NCBI RefSeq assembly: GCF_018375725.1
Contig: NZ_JAHACR010000044.1
Coordinates: 1-20,207 of the forward strand
Length of the DNA stretch: 20,207 bases
Source: Burkholderia sp.
GTDB taxonomy: Bacteria > Pseudomonadota > Gammaproteobacteria > Burkholderiales > Burkholderiaceae
Direction of reading: 5' to 3'
Part shown: one piece after another, positions 7,276-14,558 of the stretch
Layout of the letters: the number at the start of each line of letters is the position of its first letter
How positions within the stretch are numbered: position 1 is the stretch's first letter
Translations under genes and position numbers: made by a program
The notes under the pieces: model-generated
What the model was told of the DNA's origin: nothing
What the model saw: only the letters and a program-made list of their open reading frames with translations
Database searches by the model: none

Positions 7276-7558
7276 GGCGGGCATCCTCATCGAGCTGGTG
7301 GAAGTAGCGGTCGACGCGCTGGGCGCTCGCGTCAGCGCGCTGCCCGGCTTGCTGGCCGCGCTTGATGTCGCGGTCGATCCGCTTGATGTCGCCCTGGTAG
7401 GCGCGTTGCGCTGCTGCCGCGTTGTCGTGTGTCGCTGCGCTCTTGCCGTTGGCACGGCCAACGAGGTAGGCGGCACCGTGTGTCACGATCAGCACGCACA
7501 CGGCCGCCGCGCCGATCGCGCGCAGGTAGCGCGGATCAAGGTCGGGAAGGTCGATCAT
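7097..7558 (-). CDS. Rz: Rz-like inner-membrane spanin
   Basis: This 153-aa protein has one N-terminal membrane span at about residues 11-34 (YLRAIGAAAVCVLIVTHGAAYLVG) and a periplasmic charged helix at about 50-92 (DIKRIDRDIKRGQQAG). It then has the Rz-like motif CVLPDGRLQRWRAANAG at 104-120. This is the i-spanin partner of the overlapping Rz1. The ATG at 7558 overlaps the stop of the lytic transglycosylase by 4 bp (ATGA). The tail after about 120 is Ala/Gly-rich low complexity and overlaps Rz1 in the other frame. Confidence 0.87.
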   Translation of the reverse strand: MIDLPDLDPRYLRAIGAAAVCVLIVTHGAAYLVGRANGKSAATHDNAAAAQRAYQGDIKRIDRDIKRGQQAGQRADASAQRVDRYFHQLDEDARHDAPTPVDNCVLPDGRLQRWRAANAGPFASAAAAQSDAGAGHVAATGERSHAGPGGESP

Positions 7559-8340
7559 GGCGTGCAGCTCCCGAGCCCCCAGCCGGCGCGCACGTACAGC
7601 GGTTCGTGCCGCTGCAGGATGCGGTGCGGATAGTCGGCGTTCTCGCGCTGGTTGCCGGGCGTGATGCCCGGATTGATGTCGCACGTCTGGCCCAGGCAGT
7701 ACTGCGGCGCGCTGGATAGCTTCTGGCGCTTGTAGACCCATCCCAGACCGCCGTTGTAGCCGCTCAGTGCGAACGCCATGCGCTCGCACGGGTTGGCCGC
7801 TTTCACGCGGTCGTACAGGTGCTTGTCGTACGTGACGAGCGCGCGCATTGCCCAGGTCGGGTTATACGGTTCGTTGTCACGCAGGCCCGCGTAGACGCCG
7901 CTAATCCAGCTCGCGGTCGACGGCATGAACTGCGCCAGGCCCTGCGCGCCCACTGGGCTCTTTGCGTCGGCGCGCCAGCGGCTTTCCTGGTGGATCTGTG
8001 CGGCGAACGATGCGACGGGCGCTTCCAGGCCCCAGACCATCTGCGCCTGGCGACGCAGATCAAGCCGATACCGTGCAGCATCGGCCGGCACTTGGGCGTG
8101 CGCCGTCGTCACGACTGCCACGATTGCAATCACGAGCACGACCCAGCCGATGACGCGCGAACGCCCGATCGATTTCGTATCGCCGCGCTGGGTGTAAAGC
8201 AGCGCATGATCCTTGTCGCGGATATACGTCGCAATCGCGCTCAACATATCGCCAAGCGTTGCGTGCGTCGCGAGCGCGCTGTCGATCAAAACGTGCAAAT
8301 GACGCGCGTGCGTCTCAGATAACCGCACGGGGCGATTCAT
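7555..8340 (-). CDS. membrane-anchored lytic transglycosylase (endolysin)
   Basis: This 261-aa protein has a transglycosylase SLT domain at about residues 100-225. Catalytic Glu119 lies in AQIHQESRW, followed by the family blocks GAQGLAQFMP (131-140) and ALSGYNGG (191-198). It cleaves the glycan strands of peptidoglycan at lysis. Before the domain there is one hydrophobic segment (about 64-82, VIGWVVLVIAIVAVV) ending in TTAHAQ, which could be a membrane anchor, a SAR-type signal or a cleaved signal. About 60 hydrophilic residues precede it, which is unusual. The ATG at 8340 overlaps the stop of the holin gene by 4 bp. A shorter start at Met32 (8247) would reduce the extension but lacks a ribosome site. 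Confidence 0.9.
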   Translation of the reverse strand: MNRPVRLSETHARHLHVLIDSALATHATLGDMLSAIATYIRDKDHALLYTQRGDTKSIGRSRVIGWVVLVIAIVAVVTTAHAQVPADAARYRLDLRRQAQMVWGLEAPVASFAAQIHQESRWRADAKSPVGAQGLAQFMPSTASWISGVYAGLRDNEPYNPTWAMRALVTYDKHLYDRVKAANPCERMAFALSGYNGGLGWVYKRQKLSSAPQYCLGQTCDINPGITPGNQRENADYPHRILQRHEPLYVRAGWGLGSCTP

Positions 8341-8654
8341 GCTGCAAGACCTACGCAGATCAGGCTGGCTGCCACGATGATCGCGCGACGAATGGATGCG
8401 GCCTGGAATCCGTCGACGCACTGTTTGCCGTTGACCTCGCAGTCGTACACGAAATCATGCGGGCGCGCGTACGGGAAAATCAGGCGATCAAGCCAGTAGC
8501 CACCCCAGCCGCCGAGCGACATGAGGTGCGCTTTGTAGAACGTGACGGACAGCAGCGGATCGGACTGCCGAGTGGCGTAGGCAAGGATCGCCAGCACGAT
8601 GCTGGCAACCAGCCAAACGGTAAGACGCGGGGCTTTGAGGTGGGACACCTTCAC
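8337..8654 (-). CDS. probable holin (small multi-span membrane protein)
   Basis: This small protein (105 aa from the GTG at 8654) has a clear N-terminal span (LTVWLVASIVLAILAYA) and a central hydrophobic/aromatic part (LMSLGGWGGYWLDRLIFPYARP). A C-terminal span (AAIIVAASLICVGLA-like) ends the protein. It is the first gene of the lysis cassette, directly upstream of the endolysin with an ATGA overlap, which is the normal holin position. There is no ATG. A GTG at 8663 overlaps the only GGAG, while the GTG at 8654 has that GGAG 8 nt upstream, so I prefer 8654. Holins form the inner-membrane lesions that trigger lysis. Assignment is by topology and place, not by a recognised motif. Confidence 0.72.
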   Translation of the reverse strand: MKVSHLKAPRLTVWLVASIVLAILAYATRQSDPLLSVTFYKAHLMSLGGWGGYWLDRLIFPYARPHDFVYDCEVNGKQCVDGFQAASIRRAIIVAASLICVGLAA

Positions 8655-8697
8655 GATATGCACTCCAATAATCTGGGTGCACTCGCGAAGGTGGCAC

Positions 8698-8726
8698 CCG
8701 TAACCTGATGAGGCTTCAGGTTACGG
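8698..8726. promoter_or_regulatory. perfect 11-bp dyad upstream of the lysis/packaging operon
   Basis: Arms CCGTAACCTGA (8698-8708) and TCAGGTTACGG (8716-8726) flank a 7-nt centre. No T-run follows on either strand, which argues against a simple intrinsic terminator. The dyad centre is 58 bp upstream of the GTG of the first lysis gene. I read it as an activator site (Mor-like) for the late leftward promoter; GATTAT at 8673-8668 on the minus strand could be a degenerate -10. A rho-assisted terminator for the 8776-9480 gene is the alternative. Confidence 0.5.
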
Positions 8727-8775
8727 ATTGGGGATCAAACGGGCTTTATGAAATGTTTCGCAAATAGCTCAAGCG

Positions 8776-9480
8776 CTATTCTCTTCGCGCGGCTTCAGCG
8801 CTATCTCCCGCGACAGCCGCTTTACATCGTCGCTTCAAGTTCGAGTACTTCGTTATGTCTTCGTCTATATATATTTGATCAATATTGGCACCGTGGATCG
8901 CGATGCCGACGCTTTGCAGCCTCGCTAACGCGTCTCTGCAAAGGGCCGGCGTACCGGAGTAATCCGCCCCCAGCACTTGCCAGTGATCCAGCTCGGCAGT
9001 AATCGGATTGTCGAAGCCTCGATAGTAAGTCGTGGAGTCCTTCAACAAATCCGGACGCGAAAGAACGAACACGTCCAACTTGTCCAGTAGATCGACGGTG
9101 TGAGCGGCAAGCGACGAACCATCTTCTACCGGCGAAAGTTTCGTCGCCGCGTGTTCAGTGAGTGCTGGAACTGGTTCATTTCTCGTTGAGCCGTGAAGGT
9201 CGCTTATAAGCACATCAGACGGTACGCCAACGCTGCTCTCAGCTGGCGGCGTTGTCTTGGAATTGGCAATGGCAAGCATAAGTCCAACGAACAACATCCC
9301 AATCGCCCATCCGACGCACTGCAAAAGTCCGCGAAGGCGAGACGGCGCAATGCGATTCCGATCGACGTACCACTGCGCGTACGCCGGATAGAAAAATCCA
9401 ACAAAAAACGAGCAAACTAGGCAGATTACGGCGACTCCCAACGCTATCCAAGTAGCTCCCAAAAGGATGTTATTTAGCAT
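8776..9480 (-). CDS. membrane protein of unknown function (accessory region)
   Basis: This 234-aa protein has two strong N-terminal membrane spans, at about residues 7-31 and 50-72. A soluble region of about 160 residues follows, rich in Asp/Leu and with a conserved-looking stretch LDHWQVLGADYSGTP. I recognise no family. The ATG at 9480 follows GGGAG with good spacing. The gene lies between the repressor end of the prophage and the lysis operon, in DNA more A+T-rich than the phage core (for example around 8860-8885), so it is likely a recently acquired moron. Membrane proteins in this position often act in superinfection exclusion or lysogenic conversion; that role here is only an inference. 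Confidence 0.75.
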   Translation of the reverse strand: MLNNILLGATWIALGVAVICLVCSFFVGFFYPAYAQWYVDRNRIAPSRLRGLLQCVGWAIGMLFVGLMLAIANSKTTPPAESSVGVPSDVLISDLHGSTRNEPVPALTEHAATKLSPVEDGSSLAAHTVDLLDKLDVFVLSRPDLLKDSTTYYRGFDNPITAELDHWQVLGADYSGTPALCRDALARLQSVGIAIHGANIDQIYIDEDITKYSNLKRRCKAAVAGDSAEAARRE

Positions 9481-9504
9481 GTCGGCTCCCGTTGATAGTC
9501 GACT

Positions 9505-10041
9505 TTACGCATTACGTGCTTCCCAATACGACTGCCATTTGATCATTGCATATGCGAGGGTAGATCGCAGCTCCCATGCTGTCATCGTCCTCAACACTTC
9601 ACGGTTGAAGTTAGTACGGGTGAATTCCATCGTCGCTGTCTTGACATGTGGAACGGTCGTCCAGATGCGCAATACCTGCGCGACCATCGCGTCAGCGGAT
9701 AACTCTCGACCGAACGCGCAGTTGCGCCATCCATTGAGGAACACACCGGCCTTTTGAACCATGTCCGGGGTCATTTCATCGACACTCTTAACGCCCAAGT
9801 AGGCATTCAAAGCACCACGTACGATTTTCGTCGACACGTTGCCTTGTTCCGCAGCGACGACCTCTTCCGCCCATGCTGACAGTTGGCCTCTCTCATGACG
9901 TGACAGCTTTGAAACGGCCGGAGCCGCTTCCGTGGGGTGCTGCATAACGATATGTGTCACGGACAAATCGCCCGAGACCTGAATGATATTGCTGCCCATT
10001 GCGGTCTGTGCAGCAGCGTCTTTTTCTGATGGCGTGGTCAT
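9505..10041 (-). CDS. unknown protein, possible regulator linked to the repressor
   Basis: This 178-aa protein contains a short strand-forming motif SNIIQVSGDLSVT (residues 17-29) near the N-terminus. The repressor gene next door ends in a similar motif (SGITQVGGRISIS). After a linker there is a helical domain with NVSTKIVRGALNAYLGVKSV and FLNGW (about 68-105). To my eye this resembles the C-terminal helical segment of some phage antirepressor-type proteins. The last 60 residues are helical and aromatic. The ATG at 10041 has GAGGG 11 nt upstream. It is the same strand as, and just downstream of, the repressor, so probably co-expressed with it in the lysogen. Function unknown; a partner or modulator of the repressor is one guess. 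Confidence 0.72.
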   Translation of the reverse strand: MTTPSEKDAAAQTAMGSNIIQVSGDLSVTHIVMQHPTEAAPAVSKLSRHERGQLSAWAEEVVAAEQGNVSTKIVRGALNAYLGVKSVDEMTPDMVQKAGVFLNGWRNCAFGRELSADAMVAQVLRIWTTVPHVKTATMEFTRTNFNREVLRTMTAWELRSTLAYAMIKWQSYWEARNA

Positions 10042-10084
10042 CCTTCGGTGTTCCCTCGTAGCTCCAGCTTCTTACATTTGCACT

Positions 10085-10582
10085 TCAATTGGACTTCATT
10101 TTACCCCCGCGAGAAATTGAGATACGGCCGCCGACCTGCGTAATCCCGCTTCCACTCGCGATCATGTTGCCGTGCCCCATCGAAGGGTTACCAGTCCCTG
10201 GACCACGGCCGGGCTCCGTGGGTGGCGTCTCGATATTTGATGGTTGTGGCAACAGCGTTTTCACCATTTGCACGAACTGACCGGACGTAACCTCGACGCC
10301 TGACGTTTTGATCATCTCAAAGGCGGTCGAAATGGCCTTTTCCATTGCGTCGGTCGGGACGCTATTTGCAACCGTTCGCTTCCCAGTCGCGATGTACTGG
10401 ACATCCGCCCCTACCGTTGCGATCGCGGCCAAGTACTCAAGGTCGGGGGACCGCTTACCGGTTTCGTACACAGTTTGAGAGCGTTGAGTGGTTCCGGCGA
10501 CTGCCGCAAAGTCCGTCTGGTTGTATCCGAGGCGCACTCGCTCCTCTCGAAGGCGATCATGAGTACCGTTAGGTGTTGACAT
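10085..10582 (-). CDS. XRE-family phage repressor (c-type)
   Basis: This 165-aa protein has an N-terminal XRE/Cro-CI helix-turn-helix at about residues 9-64 (RLREERVRLGYNQTDFAAVAG, then SQTVYETGKRSPDLEYLAAIA). No LexA/CI peptidase domain is visible, so induction by RecA-stimulated self-cleavage is unlikely. A Pro/Gly linker (PPTEPGRGPGTGNP) leads to a C-terminal strand motif (145-157) shared with the neighbouring 178-aa protein. The ATG at 10582 lies within the -35 region of the strong rightward promoter, so repressor bound near its own start would block the early operon. Upstream in-frame codons run into the oppositely oriented regulator gene and were rejected. This is the likely immunity repressor. 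Confidence 0.87.
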   Translation of the reverse strand: MSTPNGTHDRLREERVRLGYNQTDFAAVAGTTQRSQTVYETGKRSPDLEYLAAIATVGADVQYIATGKRTVANSVPTDAMEKAISTAFEMIKTSGVEVTSGQFVQMVKTLLPQPSNIETPPTEPGRGPGTGNPSMGHGNMIASGSGITQVGGRISISRGGKMKSN

Positions 10583-10603
10583 AGCACCAAATGTTCCTAT
10601 AAT
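10576..10603 (+). promoter_or_regulatory. perfect-consensus sigma70 early promoter (rightward)
   Basis: TTGACA at 10576-10581, a 16-bp spacer, then TATAAT at 10598-10603: both hexamers match consensus at all six positions. Transcription would start near 10610 and run into the gp16-like gene at 10647 and the whole transposition operon. The -35 overlaps the repressor start codon and lies inside a GGTG-N9-CACC dyad (10572-10588) that may be an operator. Confidence 0.85.
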
Positions 10604-10624
10604 GAATCCCAGTTGTACTGCTAA
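10596..10624 (-). promoter_or_regulatory. candidate repressor promoter (leftward)
   Basis: On the minus strand TTAGCA (10624-10619) and TATAGG (10601-10596) are separated by 17 bp; each matches consensus at four of six positions. It would overlap the strong rightward promoter, giving competing divergent promoters. It leaves only a very short leader before the repressor ATG at 10582. Confidence 0.4.
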
Positions 10625-10646
10625 TGACGTAAGAATGGGGTTCAAT

Positions 10647-10838
10647 ATGACAGGTGAGCAAGTCAAGCGCAAGTTGCGCTCGGAAGGGAAAACCATCCGG
10701 CAGTGGGCGGACGAGCACGGTTTTTCGTACATCCTCGTGTCGCGCGTCATCCGTGGCGTGCAACGAGGCAATTTCGGCAAGGGGCACGAAATCGCTGTAG
10801 CGCTCGGCATGAAGAAGTCCGCCGAGGTGGATGCATGA
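10647..10838 (+). CDS. BcepMu gp16-family small DNA-binding regulator (Cro/Ner-like)
   Basis: This 63-aa, basic, single-domain HTH protein carries GKTIRQWADEHGFSYILVSRVIRG, followed by GNFGKGHEIAVALGMKK. This closely fits the BcepMu gp16 family of phage-associated proteins. It is the first gene of the rightward early operon, opposite the repressor, where Mu has ner. It probably dampens early and repressor transcription. I chose the ATG at 10647, with GGGG 6-7 nt upstream; ATGs at 10635 and 10602 would add residues with no family match. It overlaps the next gene by 4 bp (ATGA). Confidence 0.88.
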   Translation: MTGEQVKRKLRSEGKTIRQWADEHGFSYILVSRVIRGVQRGNFGKGHEIAVALGMKKSAEVDA

Positions 10839-11884
10839 GCACGCCCATCAAAAAATCCCGGCCGACTGCCGAAGCCATCACCGCTCAGGAATCCACAAAC
10901 GCTGTCGTCGCCAGCTCGAATTCCCCGAACGTTCGGGGAACCGGATTCGGCGTTGCCGAACAAGCACTGGCCGATGTGCTCGGCGTATCTGTAACGGGTG
11001 GCACCGAAGCGCGCGTCAGCAGCGCGGTAGCCAAGACCAACTCAGCTCTTCGGTTAGTCATCGAAGCCGGCCTGGTGCTTCTCAGCGTGCGAGCGGAATG
11101 CGAACACGGCACGTTTGAGGCCCTGCTGAATGAACACGGCATGCCGAGCCAGCGCGCCAGCGAAGCAATGACCTACGCTCGCTTCGCAGCTTCGCTGTCG
11201 CCTGCGGATCGCGATCGCGTCATCGAGCTGCCGAAAACCAAGGTGCTTGAGCTGGCCAAGGCCGACCCCGAAGTTCTGCAGGACCTGTTCGAGGATGACG
11301 CGAAGTTCGATGAGCTGACTGCGCTGTCCGTGCGCGATCTGCGTGTCGCGCTGCGCGATGCGAACGCAAAGCGCACGGACCTTTCCACCCGCAACGAAAA
11401 GCTGGAGCGCGAGCGCGATCGCCTGCAGGAAGAGCTGCGCGTGCTGCGCGAAGGCCGCGTCAAGACCGGCGGTGACGTGCCGGCCGTCGTCCAGGACATC
11501 CGCCTGGAATGCGCGGCTCTGCATAAAAAGGCGCTGATGGCGGTCGAGGATATCGGCCGGCTCGGTCGCGAGTTCCTGACCAATGGCCTGCCCGAGGACT
11601 CGGAGTGGAACACCCCCGTCGTTCGGCACCTGCACGGCTCGCTCACGGCGCTGCACGCAGTCATCGGCGGGCAGATCGCCGACATGCACCGCAGCTTCGG
11701 TGCGCTGTTGAACGGAGAATCGTCCGTCCTTGACACGTTCTCGCCGGATGAAGCCACGAGCTGCGCGCTCGAATACCGCGCGCTGATCCAGGAACACGAC
11801 CACGAAGCCAAGGCGCGCGAGTGGGAGCGTGAAATGGATCGCCCGCGTAAGGCTGGCCGGCCGCGCAACGCCCCGACGAAGTAA
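10835..11884 (+). CDS. phage protein with DUF3102-like region, coiled coil and AT-hook-like tail
   Basis: This 349-aa protein has a DUF3102-like helical region at about residues 65-160 (HGTFEALLNEHGMPSQRASEAM, then YARFA). This type of segment is seen in proteins that couple HTH-like helices to DNA functions. A strongly charged coiled coil lies at about 175-208 (NEKLERERDRLQEELRVLRE). The C-terminus is the basic RPRKAGRPRN (336-345), resembling an AT-hook. The ATG overlaps the gp16-like stop (ATGA). Its place between the Ner-like regulator and the transposase suggests a role in early regulation or in organising the transposition complex; BcepMu-type phages have a comparable gene here. The exact function is unknown. 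Confidence 0.78.
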   Translation: MSTPIKKSRPTAEAITAQESTNAVVASSNSPNVRGTGFGVAEQALADVLGVSVTGGTEARVSSAVAKTNSALRLVIEAGLVLLSVRAECEHGTFEALLNEHGMPSQRASEAMTYARFAASLSPADRDRVIELPKTKVLELAKADPEVLQDLFEDDAKFDELTALSVRDLRVALRDANAKRTDLSTRNEKLERERDRLQEELRVLREGRVKTGGDVPAVVQDIRLECAALHKKALMAVEDIGRLGREFLTNGLPEDSEWNTPVVRHLHGSLTALHAVIGGQIADMHRSFGALLNGESSVLDTFSPDEATSCALEYRALIQEHDHEAKAREWEREMDRPRKAGRPRNAPTK

Positions 11885-11923
11885 CCCATCCATCCGACCG
11901 ACTACCGCCCGACCAGGTGCGAT

Positions 11924-13549
11924 ATGCGATCCGTACTCTTGAAATCCGACATCATGACCAGCCAAGTTCCGGCTGCACTCAATAGCGATCCGTGGCTGAT
12001 CGCGACCGAGGCGCAGCGGCAGACGGCTGAGCTGCGCTTCCAGCTGATCGGCCCCGGCGTGCAGCTGATCCAGTCCGGTGCCAGCGTCAACAACGTGGCG
12101 GCGCTGCTGGCCGAGCGCCTGCGCGACACCGATTCGGCCGTCCAGAAGCAACTGCTGGCCCGCCTGGGTGAAGTGCCGTCCGTGTCCACGCTGAAGCGCT
12201 GGCTGTCCGGCTACCGGCGCGAAGGCAAGGTCGGCCTGCTGTCTAACCATACCGGCCGCGTGCGTAAGGACTACGGCTGGGAGCTGCGCGCAACTGCGCT
12301 GTACAACCTGCCGAGCAAGCCGACCTATGCCGCCGTGGCGCTGAAGCTGCGCAAAGAGGGATTCGACACTGCGACCGACTCACGCGTGACGCGTTACCTG
12401 AAGTCGCTGCCCGCGACGCTCGGCGAGAACAGCCCGGCCCGCGTCGGCAAGCATCTGCACAAGCTACGGCACCAGAAATACCAGCCGCGCACGCTCGAAC
12501 AGATCAAGGTCGGCGACATCTACGCGGGCGACGGCCACACCAGCGATTGCTACGTCGCGCATCCGAACACGGGCGGGCTGTTCCGTCCCGAGCTGACCGC
12601 GTTTATCGACATCCGCTCGCGGTACGTGCCGGGCTGGTATCTGTCCGAATCGGAATCGGCGCTGTCGACGGTGTTCGCGCTGTCGCACGCGATGCAGACC
12701 TACGACCACCTGCCGCTGTTCCTCTATCTGGACCGGGGCGCAGGCTATCGCGCCAAGCTGTTGAACGACCAGGCGACGGGCTTCTATGCCCGCTTCGAAA
12801 TGGACGTGATCGGCGCGCTACCAGGCAACCCGCACGGCAAGGGCTGGATTGAACGCTGGTTCCGCACCGTGCGCGACCACCACGACAAGTTTTTCGCGGG
12901 CGGTCAGCTCTACTGCGGCAACGACATGGCCGCAGAGGTGAATCGCCGCCTGTCCGTCGAGGTGCGATCCGGTAAGCGTCAGTTGCCGTCGCTGGTCGAG
13001 TACATGGCCAGCCTGGCGAACTTCATCCACGAATACAACCACACGCCGATGGACGTGCTGGACGGTCGCACGCCCGCCCAGGTATGGGCGTCACTCGAAC
13101 GCAACCCGGTCGTGCTGTCCGCCGAAGCGATCGTCCGGCCGCGCGAGAAACGCACGGTGCGCCGTCAGATGGTCGAGCTGCACAAGCGCCAGTACTACGC
13201 GGCCGAGCTGGCGCTGTACGACGGCAAGTCGTTGACCATCGAATACGACCTGCACGACGACCGCACGGTGTGGCTGTACGACGCGAAAGACCGCTTCGTG
13301 TGCCAGGCCGCGATCGTTCGCACCATCGGCGTCGTGCCGCAATCCCGGCTGGAAGAGCAGCGCGAAAAGCGCCTGCAAGGCCAGATCAAGCGCCTGGAGC
13401 GCAAGACCGACGAAGCCCGTGCACGCGCCCAGGACAGCATCACCGTCGAGGAACAGCTGGCCCAGCTGCCCGACCTGAACCCCCAACCCATCATCGATCT
13501 GGATCGCCCCGGCAAGGGCATCGTGATCGACCTGCTCGACAACGACTAA
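11924..13549 (+). CDS. tnpA: DDE transposase TnpA (Mu A-like integrase core)
   Basis: This 541-aa transposase carries out integration and replicative transposition. An N-terminal HTH region (about residues 50-165) is followed by an RNase H-like rve core with catalytic triad Asp203 (YAGDGHTSD), Asp270 (FLYLDRG) and Glu310 (GKGWIERWF). After the core comes a Mu-transposase-type beta-barrel (about 400-450, KRQYYAAELALYDGKSLTIEYD and following). The C-terminal charged helix (EEQREKRLQGQIKRLERKTDEA) and tail likely contact TnpB. The start at 11924 has AGGTG 6-7 nt upstream; Met11 at 11954 is an alternative. It is full length with all catalytic residues intact. It should act at the end repeats near 1100-1218 and at the unseen other end. 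Confidence 0.95.
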   Translation: MRSVLLKSDIMTSQVPAALNSDPWLIATEAQRQTAELRFQLIGPGVQLIQSGASVNNVAALLAERLRDTDSAVQKQLLARLGEVPSVSTLKRWLSGYRREGKVGLLSNHTGRVRKDYGWELRATALYNLPSKPTYAAVALKLRKEGFDTATDSRVTRYLKSLPATLGENSPARVGKHLHKLRHQKYQPRTLEQIKVGDIYAGDGHTSDCYVAHPNTGGLFRPELTAFIDIRSRYVPGWYLSESESALSTVFALSHAMQTYDHLPLFLYLDRGAGYRAKLLNDQATGFYARFEMDVIGALPGNPHGKGWIERWFRTVRDHHDKFFAGGQLYCGNDMAAEVNRRLSVEVRSGKRQLPSLVEYMASLANFIHEYNHTPMDVLDGRTPAQVWASLERNPVVLSAEAIVRPREKRTVRRQMVELHKRQYYAAELALYDGKSLTIEYDLHDDRTVWLYDAKDRFVCQAAIVRTIGVVPQSRLEEQREKRLQGQIKRLERKTDEARARAQDSITVEEQLAQLPDLNPQPIIDLDRPGKGIVIDLLDND

Positions 13550-13558
13550 GGAGCGACC

Positions 13559-14551
13559 ATGACTTCGAAGAACCAACCCGACAACGCCGTGGCCCTTCCT
13601 GTCGAGTGGCCCGAGCACTACAGTGAAGCGAATCGCACTGAAGCTGCCGCCATCGCCGCGCAGCTCGCCGAGATTGGAAAGACGCGCTCCTGGCTCTCGC
13701 GCCTGTCGCGCGTCAACGTCGGCACCATGTCCACCGTGCTGAACGGCAAGTACACCACCGAGCCGACGAAGTGGTTGCGCATGATGTCCGACGCGTTGTC
13801 GACGTACACCGGCCGGGCGACCATCACGACGATGCCGCACGTCCAGACGAGCGTGTCGCAGCTCGCGAACGTCGTGTGCGACCGTGCCCGGAAGTACCGC
13901 AACTTCGGCGTGTTGACGGGCTTCGTTGGCGTCGGCAAGACGGACGCCGTGCGCCAGTACAAGGAACTGAACAGCCACACCATCATCATCGAAGCCAACC
14001 CGAACATGTCGCCGGCCGTGATGTTGGACGAGCTGCTGGCGGCATCGTCAGCGCCGATGGCGCGCACGCTCGACGGCAAGTTTGCATCGATCACCGAAGC
14101 GCTGGCCGGCACGACGTATCTCATCATCGTGGACGAAGCCGAAACGATGATGCCGAGCTGCCTGCACTATCTGCGCCGCATTCGCGACAAGGCCGGCATC
14201 GGCATCGTCCTGGTCGGCACCGACCGGCTGCTGCAGCTCATCAAGCCGAGCTACGGTCAGTTCGACCAAATCCGCTCGCGCGTGGGCTTCTGGCCGCAGG
14301 TCGTTCGCGGTGTCTCCCGCGAGGATGCCGACGCGCTCGCGCAGGCTGCCTTGGACGACCAGGGCGAGCTGTCCGGCGAAGTCTTGGACGCGCTCTGGCA
14401 CTACTGCCGAGGCTCTGCCCGAATGCTCATCGAGAACTTCATTCCGGCCCTGCGGGACTACGGCCTGAAGAAGAACCACGATCTGTCAGTCGATCTGGTG
14501 CACGCCGTCGCTCGCGATGCGCTGCTGCTCGGCGACCAACGCAATGCGTGA
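13559..14551 (+). CDS. tnpB: AAA+ transposition ATPase TnpB (Mu B-like target selector)
   Basis: This 330-aa protein has an N-terminal HTH-like part (about residues 25-85, IGKTRSWLSRLSRVNVGTMSTVLNGK) as in Mu B. The AAA+ ATPase follows, with Walker A GFVGVGKT (121-128), Walker B YLIIVDEAE (187-195; Asp192, Glu193) and a sensor-1 strand VLVGTDRL. Mu B-type proteins polymerise on DNA with ATP, capture target DNA and stimulate the transposase. The ATG follows AAGGAGCGACC, a strong ribosome site, 9 nt after the tnpA stop. All ATPase motifs are intact, so the module looks functional. Confidence 0.94.
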   Translation: MTSKNQPDNAVALPVEWPEHYSEANRTEAAAIAAQLAEIGKTRSWLSRLSRVNVGTMSTVLNGKYTTEPTKWLRMMSDALSTYTGRATITTMPHVQTSVSQLANVVCDRARKYRNFGVLTGFVGVGKTDAVRQYKELNSHTIIIEANPNMSPAVMLDELLAASSAPMARTLDGKFASITEALAGTTYLIIVDEAETMMPSCLHYLRRIRDKAGIGIVLVGTDRLLQLIKPSYGQFDQIRSRVGFWPQVVRGVSREDADALAQAALDDQGELSGEVLDALWHYCRGSARMLIENFIPALRDYGLKKNHDLSVDLVHAVARDALLLGDQRNA

Positions 14552-14558
14552 GGCCAAC

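Noticed and set aside
10583..10963. N-terminal extension of the repressor to 10963
   Set aside because: It would run antisense through the divergent gp16-like gene and the switch promoters. The HTH begins right after the ATG at 10582.
11054..12250. Long minus-strand frames under the 349-aa gene and tnpA, and 13091-13978 under tnpA/tnpB
   Set aside because: They overlap confident plus-strand genes and show no domain or ribosome site.
12818..13042. Possible break in tnpA
   Set aside because: The frame is continuous and all three DDE residues and the barrel region are present; no frameshift.
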